Source: JAJDTT01 sp022827025 | Lineage (GTDB): Bacteria; Acidobacteriota; UBA6911; RPQK01; JAJDTT01 | DNA: 64,000 nucleotides | Assembly (NCBI GenBank): GCA_965203535.1 | Contig: OZ241897.1 | Span: 1,922,001 to 1,986,000 of the forward strand | Reading direction: 5' to 3' | Shown: one piece after another, positions 16,602 through 27,500 of the stretch | Layout: the number at the start of each line of letters is the position of its first letter | How positions within the stretch are numbered: position 1 is the stretch's first letter | Position numbers and translations under genes: made by a program | Notes under the pieces: generated by a model | Database searches by the model: none | What the model saw: the letters and a program-made list of their open reading frames with translations, nothing else | Told to the model about the DNA's origin: nothing

Positions 16602-18629
16602 TTGGAACACATCGGGGAAATCGAGAAACGGCTGTGGTCCAGCGCGGATAACCTGCGGGCCAACTCCAACTTCGCCAGCAACGAGTACTTCCTTCCCGTA
16701 ATGGGGCTGATCTTCCTCCGGCACGCCTACAGTCGTTTCGGCAAGATCAAGGACGAGATCGAATTGACGCTGCCGAAACGAGGGGGGAAGGTTCGCGCGC
16801 TTACCAAGGAAGATTTCTCCCAAAAAGGGGCTATCTTCCTCCGCCCGGAAGCACAGTTCGACAAGCTCGTTTCGTTGCCTGACAGCGATGACCGAGCCCA
16901 GGCTATCATCGACGCCATGGAAGGGATCGAAAAGGACTACGAGACCCTGCGCGGCGCCTTGCCCAAGGCCGAATATCAGGAACTCGATAACGACGTTCTC
17001 GGACAAATCCTGCGCACGTTCAATGATCCCGCGCTCAAACGAGCCAACGGAGATATATTCGGGCGTATCTACGAGTACTTCCTGACCCAGTTCGCCGACC
17101 AGAAAGCGCACGATGCCGGGGAGTTCTTTACCCCGGTCTCTCTCGTCCAGATGATCGTCAACGTCATCGAGCCGGACCATGGTAGCGTGCTCGACCCCGC
17201 CTGCGGTTCGGGCGGGATGTTCGTACAGAGCGCCCAATTCATTGAGCGCATACACGAGAACCCAACCGAGCGCGTCACCTTCTACGGCATGGAAAAGAAC
17301 CCGACCACAATCCGCCTCGCCAATATGAACTTGGCCGTACACGGTCTGGAAGGCAACATCCAGAAGGCCATCACCTACTATGAAGACCCGCACGAACTCC
17401 TCGGCATGTGTGACTTCGTGATGGCCAATCCACCCTTCAACGTCGACGAGGTGGACGCGGAGAAAATCAAGAACGACCCGCGCCTGCCCTACGCCCTGCC
17501 CGGCGTAAACAAGAAGGGTAAAGTCTCGAACGGCAACTATCTCTGGATTTCTTATTTTGACAGCTACCTGAACGATAAGGGTCGCGCAGGGTTCGTCATG
17601 TCTTCCCAGGCCTCATCGGCGGGTAAAGCAGAGGCACAGGTCAGGAAGGAACTGATCGAAGCAGGGCATGTGGATGTGATGATCGCGATTCGCTCCGGCT
17701 TCTTCTACACGCGCACGGTACCGTGCGAGCTGTGGTTTCTCGACAAAGCCAAGCACGAAGAACGACGTGATAAGGTCCTGATGATTGACGCGCGCAATAT
17801 CTGCCGCAAAGTCACACGCAAGATCTACGACTTCACACCCGAACAACAGAAGAACATCTCGGCTATCGTCTGGCTCTATCGAGGCCAAGCCGAGCGTTTC
17901 GCCGCTCTTGTCGCCGAACATCTTGGGCGCATGGTCAAAGCAGCGAGTGCGTCAATCAAACCGCTCAATGCTTTCGCGAAGACGTTTGCCGAAACGACGA
18001 CGAAATATTTACACGGCGAGCTGCCTGACGACTTGGCAGAAACTCTTGAGGAACTAAAGAAGGCGAAGCTGATTTTTTACGATGACGTGAATGGCTTCAA
18101 GGCGAAGGCCAAGGAGATTTCCAATGCCTGGAAATCATCGAGTCGAGATTATGACGCACTCAAAACGGTCGTCGCGAGAGCCGAACCGTTGGCCGACGGC
18201 AGCCGAAACTTGATCCGGCAAGCGGACAATCTCTACAAGTTGCTGTCGCGCGTTGTCGAGGCGACAAAGAAGATCGGGCGAAGAAGTCCTCTAAAGGTGC
18301 TTGATGAAACGCGAAAAGCGACTGTCGAGCATCTCAAACTGCCGCTTTACCTCTGGCGACAGTCGCGCTGGTTGGAGGAACGTTTTCCGGATGCGGAAAT
18401 CCGAGATGTCGAAGGGTTGGTGAAACTGGTTAACCTCAAGGAACTGAAGGAAAATGACTGGAGCCTGACGCCGGGCCGGTACGTCGGCATCGCGCCGGAA
18501 GAGGCAGACGAAGATTTTGATTTCGAGGAAACACTCCGTGAGATCCACGCCGAGCTTCAGGAGCTAAACGAAAAGGCAACACAACTGGCGGCGAAGATTG
18601 CCCGAAACCTCGAGGAACTAGGTGTATGA
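16602..18629 (+). CDS. hsdM: Type I restriction-modification methyltransferase subunit
   Basis: A 675-residue N6-adenine methyltransferase. An N-terminal HsdM helical domain is followed by the SAM motif DPACGSGG at residues 198-205 and the catalytic NPPF at 276-279. The conserved end LKENDWSLTPGRYVG is present. Between the catalytic domain and that end is an extra, coiled-coil-rich segment of roughly 150 residues (about 430-590), which makes it longer than usual for HsdM. The start is TTG at 16602, supported by AAAGGAGG at 16588-16594. Its stop overlaps the hsdS start (ATGA, 18626-18629). The operon starts just downstream of the IS630 copy. Confidence 0.93.
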   Translation: MEHIGEIEKRLWSSADNLRANSNFASNEYFLPVMGLIFLRHAYSRFGKIKDEIELTLPKRGGKVRALTKEDFSQKGAIFLRPEAQFDKLVSLPDSDDRAQAIIDAMEGIEKDYETLRGALPKAEYQELDNDVLGQILRTFNDPALKRANGDIFGRIYEYFLTQFADQKAHDAGEFFTPVSLVQMIVNVIEPDHGSVLDPACGSGGMFVQSAQFIERIHENPTERVTFYGMEKNPTTIRLANMNLAVHGLEGNIQKAITYYEDPHELLGMCDFVMANPPFNVDEVDAEKIKNDPRLPYALPGVNKKGKVSNGNYLWISYFDSYLNDKGRAGFVMSSQASSAGKAEAQVRKELIEAGHVDVMIAIRSGFFYTRTVPCELWFLDKAKHEERRDKVLMIDARNICRKVTRKIYDFTPEQQKNISAIVWLYRGQAERFAALVAEHLGRMVKAASASIKPLNAFAKTFAETTTKYLHGELPDDLAETLEELKKAKLIFYDDVNGFKAKAKEISNAWKSSSRDYDALKTVVARAEPLADGSRNLIRQADNLYKLLSRVVEATKKIGRRSPLKVLDETRKATVEHLKLPLYLWRQSRWLEERFPDAEIRDVEGLVKLVNLKELKENDWSLTPGRYVGIAPEEADEDFDFEETLREIHAELQELNEKATQLAAKIARNLEELGV

Positions 18630-19774
18630 GTGTTCTCCGCGAAGTCAGGATCGCTGATGTGGCGCAAATGAAATATGGGAAAATTCCGCCCAAGGGAATG
18701 TTAGCGGAAGAAGGTTATCCTGTATTTAGCGGTTATCGAGTGACTGGCCGCACCAAAGAATATCTATATGCCGATTCAAAACTTGTAGTTGTGGCTCGTG
18801 GAGTTGGAGGGACTGGTGACGTAAAGATTTCCCCGCCACAATCATGGATCACAAATTTGTCCATCGTCTTGGAATTGGACAACGACACGGTGAATCAAAG
18901 ATACCTGTACTACAAACTGCTTAGAGAGCCTCTGAAGGAAAAACTGAATACAGGAGCCGCACAAGCCCAAATCACTATCAATTCGTTGAAATCGTACAGG
19001 ATTCGGATCCACGAAATATCAGCGCAAGAACGCATCGCTGACATTCTCTCCGCCTACGACGACTTGATCGAAAACAACCGACGGCGGATCGAGTTGCTGG
19101 AGCGAGCGGCTCGAGAAATCTATCGCGAGTGGTTCGTGCGGTTGCGTTTTCCGGGCCATGAGCGCGCAAAGATCGTGGACGGCATGCCGGCGGGATGGGC
19201 GAGGAGAAAGGTGTCCGATATTTGTGACATGGTTGGAGGCGGTACCCCTTCTACCAAGATTGCCGAATATTGGGGTGGAGACGTGAAGTGGGTTGTACCT
19301 ACCGATGTTACTAAGAATGACTGCTTAGTGTTACTCGACTCCGCTCGCAAGATCACCGACAAGGGACTTCGTAAATCGTCCGCGAAGATAGTTCCCGCTG
19401 AAACCATCCTTATGACGAGTCGTGCGTCTGTGGGCTTCTTCGCACTGATGGATTGTGAATTCTGCACAAATCAAGGGTTTATCAATATCATTCCCGTTGA
19501 CAAGAAAATTAGGATGTACCTGCTTTTCAACCTCATCAGTCGAGTCGCTGAGATTCGAAGCAATGCGAAGGGTACGACCTATCCGGAGATTAGTAAGGGA
19601 CTTTTTAGCAAAATGGACATCGTAGTCCCAGCGAAGCCTCTTGTCATGGGATTTGCAAACATTGCGTCCGATGTCGTCCGTCAGGTGCGCTGTCTGAAGC
19701 GTTCAACGCTTCGACTCTCCCAGGCTCGCGACCTACTCCTCCCACGCCTCATGTCAGGTGAGGTGGAAGTGTGA
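18626..19774 (+). CDS. hsdS: Type I restriction-modification specificity subunit
   Basis: A 382-residue HsdS. It has two target-recognition domains (about residues 1-130 and 185-340), each followed by a helical spacer: AQERIADILSAYDDLIENNR with the ELLERAAREIYREWFVRL helix in the middle, and LRLSQARDLLLPRLMSGEVEV at the end. It determines the bipartite DNA site recognised by the HsdM/HsdR complex. It overlaps hsdM by ATGA and the next gene by GTGA, so expression is translationally coupled. The recognition sequence cannot be predicted from the protein by eye. Confidence 0.92.
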   Translation: MSVLREVRIADVAQMKYGKIPPKGMLAEEGYPVFSGYRVTGRTKEYLYADSKLVVVARGVGGTGDVKISPPQSWITNLSIVLELDNDTVNQRYLYYKLLREPLKEKLNTGAAQAQITINSLKSYRIRIHEISAQERIADILSAYDDLIENNRRRIELLERAAREIYREWFVRLRFPGHERAKIVDGMPAGWARRKVSDICDMVGGGTPSTKIAEYWGGDVKWVVPTDVTKNDCLVLLDSARKITDKGLRKSSAKIVPAETILMTSRASVGFFALMDCEFCTNQGFINIIPVDKKIRMYLLFNLISRVAEIRSNAKGTTYPEISKGLFSKMDIVVPAKPLVMGFANIASDVVRQVRCLKRSTLRLSQARDLLLPRLMSGEVEV

Positions 19775-21264
19775 ACCACGCGGCCCTTTCCAACCTGATT
19801 GCCCTGGGCGAAGGTTTTACGACTGAGTTCAAACGCTCCGGCACTTCTGGACTCGGACGAGAGATGTGCGCCTTCGCCAACGCCACCGGCGGAACGATTC
19901 TTATTGGCGTGGCGGACAATGGCGACGTATGCGGCGTCGCCAATCACAATCGCCTGAAATCCGAAATCCAATCAATTGCTCGTTCCGCCGATCCGCCCAT
20001 TGCAGTGGAGATCGAAAGTGCGGGCAAGATGCTTAGCGTAAGAGTCCCCGCCCAGCACAGCAAGCCCTACTCCTTTGGTGGAAAGTTCTACATCCGCGAG
20101 GGAGCCAGTAGTCAGCAGATGTCGCGGGAGGAGATCCGGGAGTTCTTCTACAAGGAAGGGCTAATCCACTTCGACGAAACGCCGTGCGACAAGTTTTCAT
20201 TGGAGAGAGATCTGGATGGAGAGAACTGGCTCCTGTTTCGACGCCGCGCCAAGATTCCCGCTGAGATGGAACCGGCGCTTGCGCTGCGCAACCTGCATCT
20301 GATCGGCGAAGATGGCCGGATGACGCAAGCTGGCTCTTGGCTGCTGGCCCACGACATTCGCAAGTTCAACATCAGCGCCGATGTCGCGTGTGCTCTGTTC
20401 ATGGGAACCGACAAAGTGCGCATTCTCGACAGGCGTGACTTCCACGGCGATGTCTATTCGATGATTGAGGATGTGATGGCTTGGATTCTCTCCAAGATCA
20501 ATATCGAGTACATCATCAGGCATGTGAAGCGGGAAGAGCGTCCGGAACTCCCGGAAGAGGCTATTCGTGAGGCGGTCGTCAACGCTCTGGCCCACCGCGA
20601 CTACCGCTCCACCGCCAATGTACAAATTTATCTTTTTACGGATCGGCTCGAGATCGTCAGCCCGGGCGGATTGCCTGCCGGCATGACTGAAGCGGACCTT
20701 GGTCTCAAGAGCATTCCACGCAATCCGCTATTGTTCGGCATTTTGCACCGGATGGAGGCGGTCGAGAAGATCGGTTCCGGCATCCGGCGCATTCGCGACC
20801 TGTGCCGTGAACACGGGGTGGCTGAGGTCCTGATCGAGGCGTCGGAGTCGTGGGTGAGCACGATTTTCCCCAGACCTACCGCACAAATTCAGACCAAGTC
20901 CGGACCAAGTCGAGAGCAGGGTGCCACCCAAGTTGACAGAATGGCTCAAGCAGACCCTAAAATATTTTCGAACAGCGCCTTACAGCGGCTTGGGAACATG
21001 CTGGTGACCGTGACCGCACAAGTGACCGCACAAGTGACCGCACAAGTTGTCTGGCATTGCCGGGTGCCCCGCACGGCAAGGGAGATCATGGTCCTGCTGG
21101 AGTTGAAGCACTTGAAGACATTCCGGACAAACTACCTCCAACCTCTGCTTGATGCCGGGTGGCTGGAAATGACCGTTCCAGACAAACCTCGCAGCAGCAA
21201 ACAGAAGTACCGACTGACGGAGAAGGGCCGGGAGTTGCAGGAGCAACTAAGGCATCTGCAATGA
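19771..21264 (+). CDS. AlbA_2 (Schlafen-like) domain protein with C-terminal ATPase and winged-helix parts
   Basis: A 497-residue protein embedded in the hsd operon (GTG start overlapping hsdS, ATGA overlap with hsdR). The N-terminal AlbA_2 domain shows TEFKRS and ANATGGTILIGVADNG. The middle has a GHKL-type ATPase (HATPase_c_4) pattern: REAVVNALAHRDYR, then GSGIRRIRDLCREHG. A short tandem repeat VTAQ (x3) leads into a winged-helix end (KYRLTEKGRELQEQL). Proteins of this type often accompany type I systems as putative regulators or accessory effectors; the exact role is not known. The gene is co-expressed with the restriction genes. Confidence 0.85.
   Translation: MNHAALSNLIALGEGFTTEFKRSGTSGLGREMCAFANATGGTILIGVADNGDVCGVANHNRLKSEIQSIARSADPPIAVEIESAGKMLSVRVPAQHSKPYSFGGKFYIREGASSQQMSREEIREFFYKEGLIHFDETPCDKFSLERDLDGENWLLFRRRAKIPAEMEPALALRNLHLIGEDGRMTQAGSWLLAHDIRKFNISADVACALFMGTDKVRILDRRDFHGDVYSMIEDVMAWILSKINIEYIIRHVKREERPELPEEAIREAVVNALAHRDYRSTANVQIYLFTDRLEIVSPGGLPAGMTEADLGLKSIPRNPLLFGILHRMEAVEKIGSGIRRIRDLCREHGVAEVLIEASESWVSTIFPRPTAQIQTKSGPSREQGATQVDRMAQADPKIFSNSALQRLGNMLVTVTAQVTAQVTAQVVWHCRVPRTAREIMVLLELKHLKTFRTNYLQPLLDAGWLEMTVPDKPRSSKQKYRLTEKGRELQEQLRHLQ
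21010..21045 (+). repeat. 12-bp tandem repeat, three copies, in frame
   Basis: Three perfect copies of GTGACCGCACAA encode VTAQ repeats in the linker of the AlbA_2 gene. The 12-bp unit keeps the frame, so copy-number change would alter linker length without switching the gene off. Confidence 0.9.
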
Positions 21265-24200
21265 GCCCACCTTACACCGAAGATATTCTCGTCCAGCAGA
21301 CCACTGCTGAATACCTGGAACGCCGCCTCGGCTGGGAATCGGTCTATGCCTACAACACCGAGACCTTCGGGTCGGACGGAACTCTGGGGCGAACGAGTGA
21401 CGAGGACGTTGTGCTGGTGCGCTACCTCCGCCAAGCGCTCGAAAAGCTCAACTCCGGCCTTCCAACCGAAGCCTACGAGAACGCCATCCGCGTCATCGTG
21501 CAAGTGAGCGCAGCCCATTCGACCCTTCAGACCAACCGCGAAAAATACGAACTTCTGCGCAACGGTGTGAAGGTCACCTACCGAGACCCGTGCGGCGGCA
21601 TGGAAACCCGGACTTTGCGCGTGTTCGATTTCGGCAATGCGGAAAACAATCACTTCCTCGCGGTACGCGAGCTCTGGATCAAGGGACCACTTTACCGCCG
21701 ACGGGCCGATATCGTCGGTTTCGTCAATGGCGTGCCGCTCCTGTTCATGGAACTGAAAAACATCCATCGCAACGTTCGCCGCGCCTATGACGAGAATCTC
21801 TCCGACTACAAGGACACGATTGCGCACGTTTTCCATCACAATGCGTTTGTTGTCCTGGGCAATGGCGTCGATGCACGGATCGGTGCCTACTCGGCCTCGT
21901 TCGAGTTTTTCCGCGAGTGGAAGCGTCTTGACGAGGATGAGCCTGGCGTGGTCGACATGGAGACATTGCTCAAGGGTGTTTGCACGAAATCGAACTTTCT
22001 CGATCTCTTCGAGAATTTCGTTCTATTCGACGACAGCGGTGAGAAGCTGGTCAAAGTCGTCGCTCAGAACCAGCAATACCTGGGCGTGAACCGTGCGATC
22101 CATTCGGTGGAAATGGGGTCCACTGTCAACGGCAAGCTGGGCGTCTTCTGGCACACGCAAGGCGCGGGCAAATCGTATTCCATGGTGTTCTTCAGCCGCA
22201 AAGTGCATCGTAAGCTGGGCGGCAATTTCACGTTTCTCGTGCTGACCGACCGCGAGGATCTCGACAATCAGATCTACCGGACCTATGCCGGCTGCGATGT
22301 CGTCGGCGAACACGAAGTAGTGCGTGCCGATAGCGGCAGACACCTGAAGCTTTTGCTGGGAGAGCACAAGGCTTACGTCTTCTCCCTCATTCAGAAATTC
22401 AACAAGGATGTTTCGCCGGACGAGCCCTACTCGGACCGGAGCGACATCATAGTCATCGTGGACGAGGCGCACCGGACACAATACGGTCGCTTGGCGCTCA
22501 ACCGGCGCAATGCACTCCCGAACGCACGTTATATCGCATTCACCGGTACTCCACTGATGAAGGATGATGAAATCACTCGTCGGGTGTTCGGCGGCTATGT
22601 CTCCAGATACGGGTTCCAGCGGGCGGTAGAGGACGGCGCGACGGTGCCGCTCTACTACGACGCGCGCGGGGAAGAGCTCGGTGTTGCCACCAACGAACTC
22701 AATCAGAAGATCGCCGAAAAGCTGGAGGAATTTGAGAGCGGAAATATTGATGTCGATCAGCGCCTGGAACACGAACTCCGGCGTGAATACCACATCATCA
22801 CCGCACCCAAGCGGCTTGATGCCATCGCTAAGGATTTCGTCGCCCACTACTCGATTTCTTGGGAAAGCGGCAAGGCGATGTTCGTCGTCATCGACAGAAT
22901 CACCGCCGTGAAAATGCACGAGTTGATCACGAAATACTGGAAAGAGCGCATCACCCAACTCGAAGCTGAGTTGTTGGGCGCGACCGACAACCAAGAGCGA
23001 TTGACGCTGGAACAGCAAGTCGCTTGGATGAAGGAGACGAAGATCGCAGTCGTTGTGAGCGAGGGACAAGGCGAGGTCGCCAAGTTCCGCCAATGGGACC
23101 TCGATATCCGGCCACATCGGAAGCTGATCAAGGAGGGATTCGAGACAGATGACGGGCAGCGGATCGACCTCGAAAGCGCCTTCAAAAAGGATGGCCATCC
23201 ATTCCGTATTGCCATCGTTTGTGCCATGTGGCTCACCGGGTTCGACGTGAAGAGCCTTGCCACACTCTATCTGGACAAGCCGCTTAAGGCCCACACGCTG
23301 ATGCAGGCCATCGCGCGGGCCAACCGTGTTCATGAGGGCAAAAACAACGGCCTCATAGTCGACTATTGCGGCATCCTGAAGAATCTCCGCAGCGCGCTGG
23401 CGACGTTCGCCGGACACACAGGAGGAGAAGACGGCGGCGCGGCGAAAGTCCCCGCAAAGCCGCAAGGGGAATTACTCGAAGAGCTGGTCGAAGCCATCGA
23501 TACTGTACGTTTGTTCCTTGCCGCCAAGAATTTCCGGCTTGCGGACATCATCGACAAAAGCGGCTTCGATCGGAACGCCGAAATCGTCGCTGCCAAAGAA
23601 ATCGTTAACGAGAACGACGAAACGCGGAAGCGTTTCGAGATCATGGCCCGAACCGTGTATCGGAAGTTCAAGGCGTGTCTGAATGTTTCGGGAGTCAATG
23701 ATCACCGCAAGGACTATGATGCCATCAACGTCATCTATAGGAGCCTTCAGGAAGACCGGGAACAAGCGGACATATCCAATATCATTAAAGAGTTACACAA
23801 GATCGTCGGTGAGAGCATCAGTATCGCCGATGTTGATCGTGTAAAGGAAACCCGGGAACCCTATGACATTTCAGCCATTGACTTTGAACGGCTGCACCAA
23901 GAGTTTGCGAGAAACCCACAGAAGAATACGCAGGTGCAGAATCTGAAAGACGCGATCGAGAAACGCCTCGCCTCAATGATTGCACAAAATCCGTTACGGA
24001 CGGATTTCCAGCAGCACTATGAGAAACTGGTTGCAGAATACAACCGCGAAAAGGATCGTGTGACGATAGAGCAGACTTTCGAGGCGTTGCTGAAGTTCGT
24101 CGCCGATCTCGATGAGGAACAAGAGCGCGCCGTTCGCGAAGGTCTCGACGAGCCGACGCTGGCACTATTCGACCTGTTGAAGAAGGACAATCTGAAACCG

Positions 24201-24455
24201 TCGGATATCAAGCGCATCAAAGAGGTTGCAACTGATCTCTATGCAAGCCTGCAATCCGAACTGGCTCGTATCCGTGACTGGCAGAAGAAGGAAGCAACCC
24301 GAGATTACATGAAACAGACGATCTTTGATTTCCTTTACAGTGATGAGACTGGGCTACCTCCTTCATACTCTGAGTCCGAGATCACCATAAAGTCGAACAT
24401 TGTCTTTACACACTTTCTCTACCAACAGCAGCACGGAGTGGGGTTGGCAGTGTGA
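21261..24455 (+). CDS. hsdR: Type I restriction enzyme, endonuclease/translocase subunit
   Basis: A 1064-residue HsdR from the ATG at 21261 (ATGA overlap with the upstream gene). Nuclease domain: D150 in RRADIVGFVNG and E164-L-K166, the PD-(D/E)xK triad. SF2 translocase: Walker A QGAGKS with K304, DEAH at 401-404, FTGTPLM afterwards. The C-terminal region is helical and contacts HsdM in known systems. All catalytic motifs look intact, so together with hsdM and hsdS the type I system is probably functional. The next gene starts 83 bp downstream. Confidence 0.93.
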   Translation: MSPPYTEDILVQQTTAEYLERRLGWESVYAYNTETFGSDGTLGRTSDEDVVLVRYLRQALEKLNSGLPTEAYENAIRVIVQVSAAHSTLQTNREKYELLRNGVKVTYRDPCGGMETRTLRVFDFGNAENNHFLAVRELWIKGPLYRRRADIVGFVNGVPLLFMELKNIHRNVRRAYDENLSDYKDTIAHVFHHNAFVVLGNGVDARIGAYSASFEFFREWKRLDEDEPGVVDMETLLKGVCTKSNFLDLFENFVLFDDSGEKLVKVVAQNQQYLGVNRAIHSVEMGSTVNGKLGVFWHTQGAGKSYSMVFFSRKVHRKLGGNFTFLVLTDREDLDNQIYRTYAGCDVVGEHEVVRADSGRHLKLLLGEHKAYVFSLIQKFNKDVSPDEPYSDRSDIIVIVDEAHRTQYGRLALNRRNALPNARYIAFTGTPLMKDDEITRRVFGGYVSRYGFQRAVEDGATVPLYYDARGEELGVATNELNQKIAEKLEEFESGNIDVDQRLEHELRREYHIITAPKRLDAIAKDFVAHYSISWESGKAMFVVIDRITAVKMHELITKYWKERITQLEAELLGATDNQERLTLEQQVAWMKETKIAVVVSEGQGEVAKFRQWDLDIRPHRKLIKEGFETDDGQRIDLESAFKKDGHPFRIAIVCAMWLTGFDVKSLATLYLDKPLKAHTLMQAIARANRVHEGKNNGLIVDYCGILKNLRSALATFAGHTGGEDGGAAKVPAKPQGELLEELVEAIDTVRLFLAAKNFRLADIIDKSGFDRNAEIVAAKEIVNENDETRKRFEIMARTVYRKFKACLNVSGVNDHRKDYDAINVIYRSLQEDREQADISNIIKELHKIVGESISIADVDRVKETREPYDISAIDFERLHQEFARNPQKNTQVQNLKDAIEKRLASMIAQNPLRTDFQQHYEKLVAEYNREKDRVTIEQTFEALLKFVADLDEEQERAVREGLDEPTLALFDLLKKDNLKPSDIKRIKEVATDLYASLQSELARIRDWQKKEATRDYMKQTIFDFLYSDETGLPPSYSESEITIKSNIVFTHFLYQQQHGVGLAV

Positions 24456-24538
24456 TGGCTGAGCGTATTTCTCGATTTTCATTACATTATAAAGGGAAAT
24501 AACACACTGCCTCGTTAGGCTTGTGCTCATTCTAAACC

Positions 24539-27500
24539 ATGTCCGAATACACGGCAACGCAGATTCCCAAACCCAGTGACGAACAAGCGTTCGAGCGCTG
24601 CAACAGAATTCTGTGGCGCTGTATTCTCAGGGACGAGACGGTCAAATTATACGGTCGTCGCGGCCAGAATCAGTATGGTGTCGATCTCATCGGCATCCGT
24701 GAGAATACACCAGATCGGATCGTTGGTGTGCAATGCAAGCTGAAAGGCTACGGCAAAAACCTTACCGAGGTTGAAGTCAGAAGTGAAGTAGAAAAGGCAC
24801 TGGCTTTCAGGCCGCTTCTCTCAGAATACATCATCGTTACAACCGCACCCGATGACGCCAATCTCGACACATTGGCGCTTGAACTTTCCATCTCTGCCAG
24901 CAAGGACCGAGAGAAGAATCTCAAAGTCCGTGTTCTCGGTTGGGGTAGCCTAGAACTTGAGATCCGCCGCTATCCCCAGGCGCTTCACGCCTTCGACCCA
25001 TCCCACACACCATACGGACACTGGTTTGAGAAAAACTTGGAGGACCTTCCCAGCACGGTTGCCAACGTCGTTGCCCTGCGACTTGAAATGATGTTGCAAG
25101 CCGAGAAGAGCAAGTCAGCAATCAGCCCAACGATCAGTGACACGAAGGCCCATACCACGCTCGATCGCCAGATCAATGATTATGCTGTTCTCGTTTCCAC
25201 TAACCCTGCAGTAGCATTAGGGTTATTTCAAAAACTCCAAGCGGACCTTGATAACAACGCCACAGACCTTATCCAATTCAGGATTGCGGCTAATATTGCC
25301 GCCTGCCAATTCAACCTCGGAGAAGAAGAAACCGCCGCGCAAGGCTTCATTGCCGCCTACGACTTTGACCCTAGCAACTCCAAAGCGATCACTCACAAAG
25401 CGTTAGGTCTGTTTATTAAGGACGACTGGATCGCCCTTAAGGCGTTCGCCGAAACTCAACTATCAGAATTTCCCAACAACGCCAAGCTTGCCGCAATTTA
25501 TATCCAAGGTATGGTGGCCGACGAAACCGTAAGCGACCCGCTTGCTCATGTACCAGAATCGGTGCGTGGTGAGCCCGAGGTTGCCGAAGCCCATGTGCGA
25601 TGGCTCATGGTTCGGGGCAGCCATGGCGCTTGGTGGGACGCAGCCATCGCTGCTCATAACACGCACTCAGATAACGACGCGCTTAGTGAAATTTTTGCCA
25701 GCGCACTCCTTGAACGGGTCCTCGACAGAGCCGATGCTCTCTACGACCGGCCTCTCAGCAAAGACGAGCGCACGGATGTCGAAACAGCAATCAGCATATA
25801 TGAGACCTGCTGGCCGCATGTCCGCGATCACGCTCGTCATGGAGGCGACAAGCTGCTGTCTATTCCGCTTAACCTTATGGTCGCCTACCGGCTGCAGCAC
25901 CAAGGTGAAAAAGCCATTGCGATTGGGAACGAAGCGCTCGACCGCTTTCCCGAGAGCATCACAGTAAAGGAATACGTCGCATTCGCACTACTCGAACAGG
26001 GCGATGTCGACCGGGCACTATCCGTGGTATCTGAACTTGAGCCCAGCCCCAACACCGTGATGATTCGATACAACGTGGCCATGGCCACTAGAGACTGGGA
26101 CACTGTCTCCGGCCTCATCGACGCCCATGAAGAGATCTTTCCCGAAGAGGTACGGGGTCTCGCCCGCGCGGCTCGGGTGCTTGCAAACGTAGAGCAAGCC
26201 CCTGTGGAGCGGCGCTGTTCAATCATCGAAGCAGAGCAAGACACATTTAAAGGAGATATACGCGCCTTGATATTACTCGCTCAGGGTGCCCGCAAGCATG
26301 GATTTACCGACCTCGCAAGGACATATTTCACAACTGCACAATCAGCCTTCGAACGCGGAGACGATGGGTTTGCTTCCCGCCTCTCGATCGCACAAGAAGC
26401 CATGGAGAGCGGTAAACCCGGCATCGCAGCAGATATATTGACTGGCCATATGCCACTTGACAACGATAGTGCTGCGTTGCGTTTGCTGGCCCAAGCGCTT
26501 GCTCACGACTTTCCAATACGAGACCGTGCGGTACGTTTCTTTGAAGGCCTTTCGCCTGAGGTCCGAAGTCTGCCTGTTTTTCAAAGTTTTGAAGGCATTC
26601 TCCATCTCAAACGCGGAGCCCCAGAGGAGGCGGTCGATCCCTTTGCCAATGCCTTTGAGAAACAGCCCTGTATCGAAAATTTGATGGGCCTCATTGCCGC
26701 TTATTCCGGAGTCGGAGATAGAGATTCCATTGTATCGCTCCTGCAACGTGACGGCGTCGACACGTTACGGGGCTCGACCCTTGCGCGCATCGATTTTTGT
26801 CATGTCCTTCTCGATTATGAAGAGAGCGCACGCGCGCTCGAACTCGGGTACGAAGCCCTGATTGACGGGTTGGACCGCGCTGAGGTGGTGAGAAAGTTCT
26901 TGGGGCTCGTGATTAAACCTACACCGAATCGACCGGACAAATTCGATGGCATGGTTTCACCCGGTGTCTGGGTTCGTCTGACTTCCAGCCGAGGCGAGGA
27001 TTATGAGGTGCTTGTGGGTGAGTCGGCCGACCGGCCTTGGGGTGAAAGCATAGATCCTTCCAACACCTTCGTTGCTAAGGCCCTTGGGCTAACGATCGGC
27101 GATACGTTCGAACACGCCGATACACTAGACGTGACCGAAACCTGGACCGTATCGGTCGTAAAGCCCCGTTGGTTGCAAGCTTTCCATCACCTTAGCAGGA
27201 ATTTCGGTCGGCGATTTCCGGACGCCAGAGGTTATGCTAGCGTGCCTATTGCCGAGGGCGAAATAGAGCCGGTCCTGGAGCAGGTGCGCCGCCTTAGCGA
27301 GGCGGCTCGCTCCCAAGCCAATCTCTATCTCATCGACAAAATTCCTATCGCCTTCCTTGCTGGAGATAGGCTAGGCGGCAGCGTCGGGTTCGTCCAGTAT
27401 CTCATCTCGATTGGAGAAGGCGTGCGCGTCTGTTTTGGAACGGAGGATGAGCGCACCGACGCCCTTGCTCTAATCGAAGACAATGGTTGTTCGGGAGCGG

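Noticed and set aside
21010..21045. Possible CRISPR-like repeat
   Set aside because: The copies are 12 bp, adjacent without spacers and in frame inside a gene, so this is a coding microsatellite.
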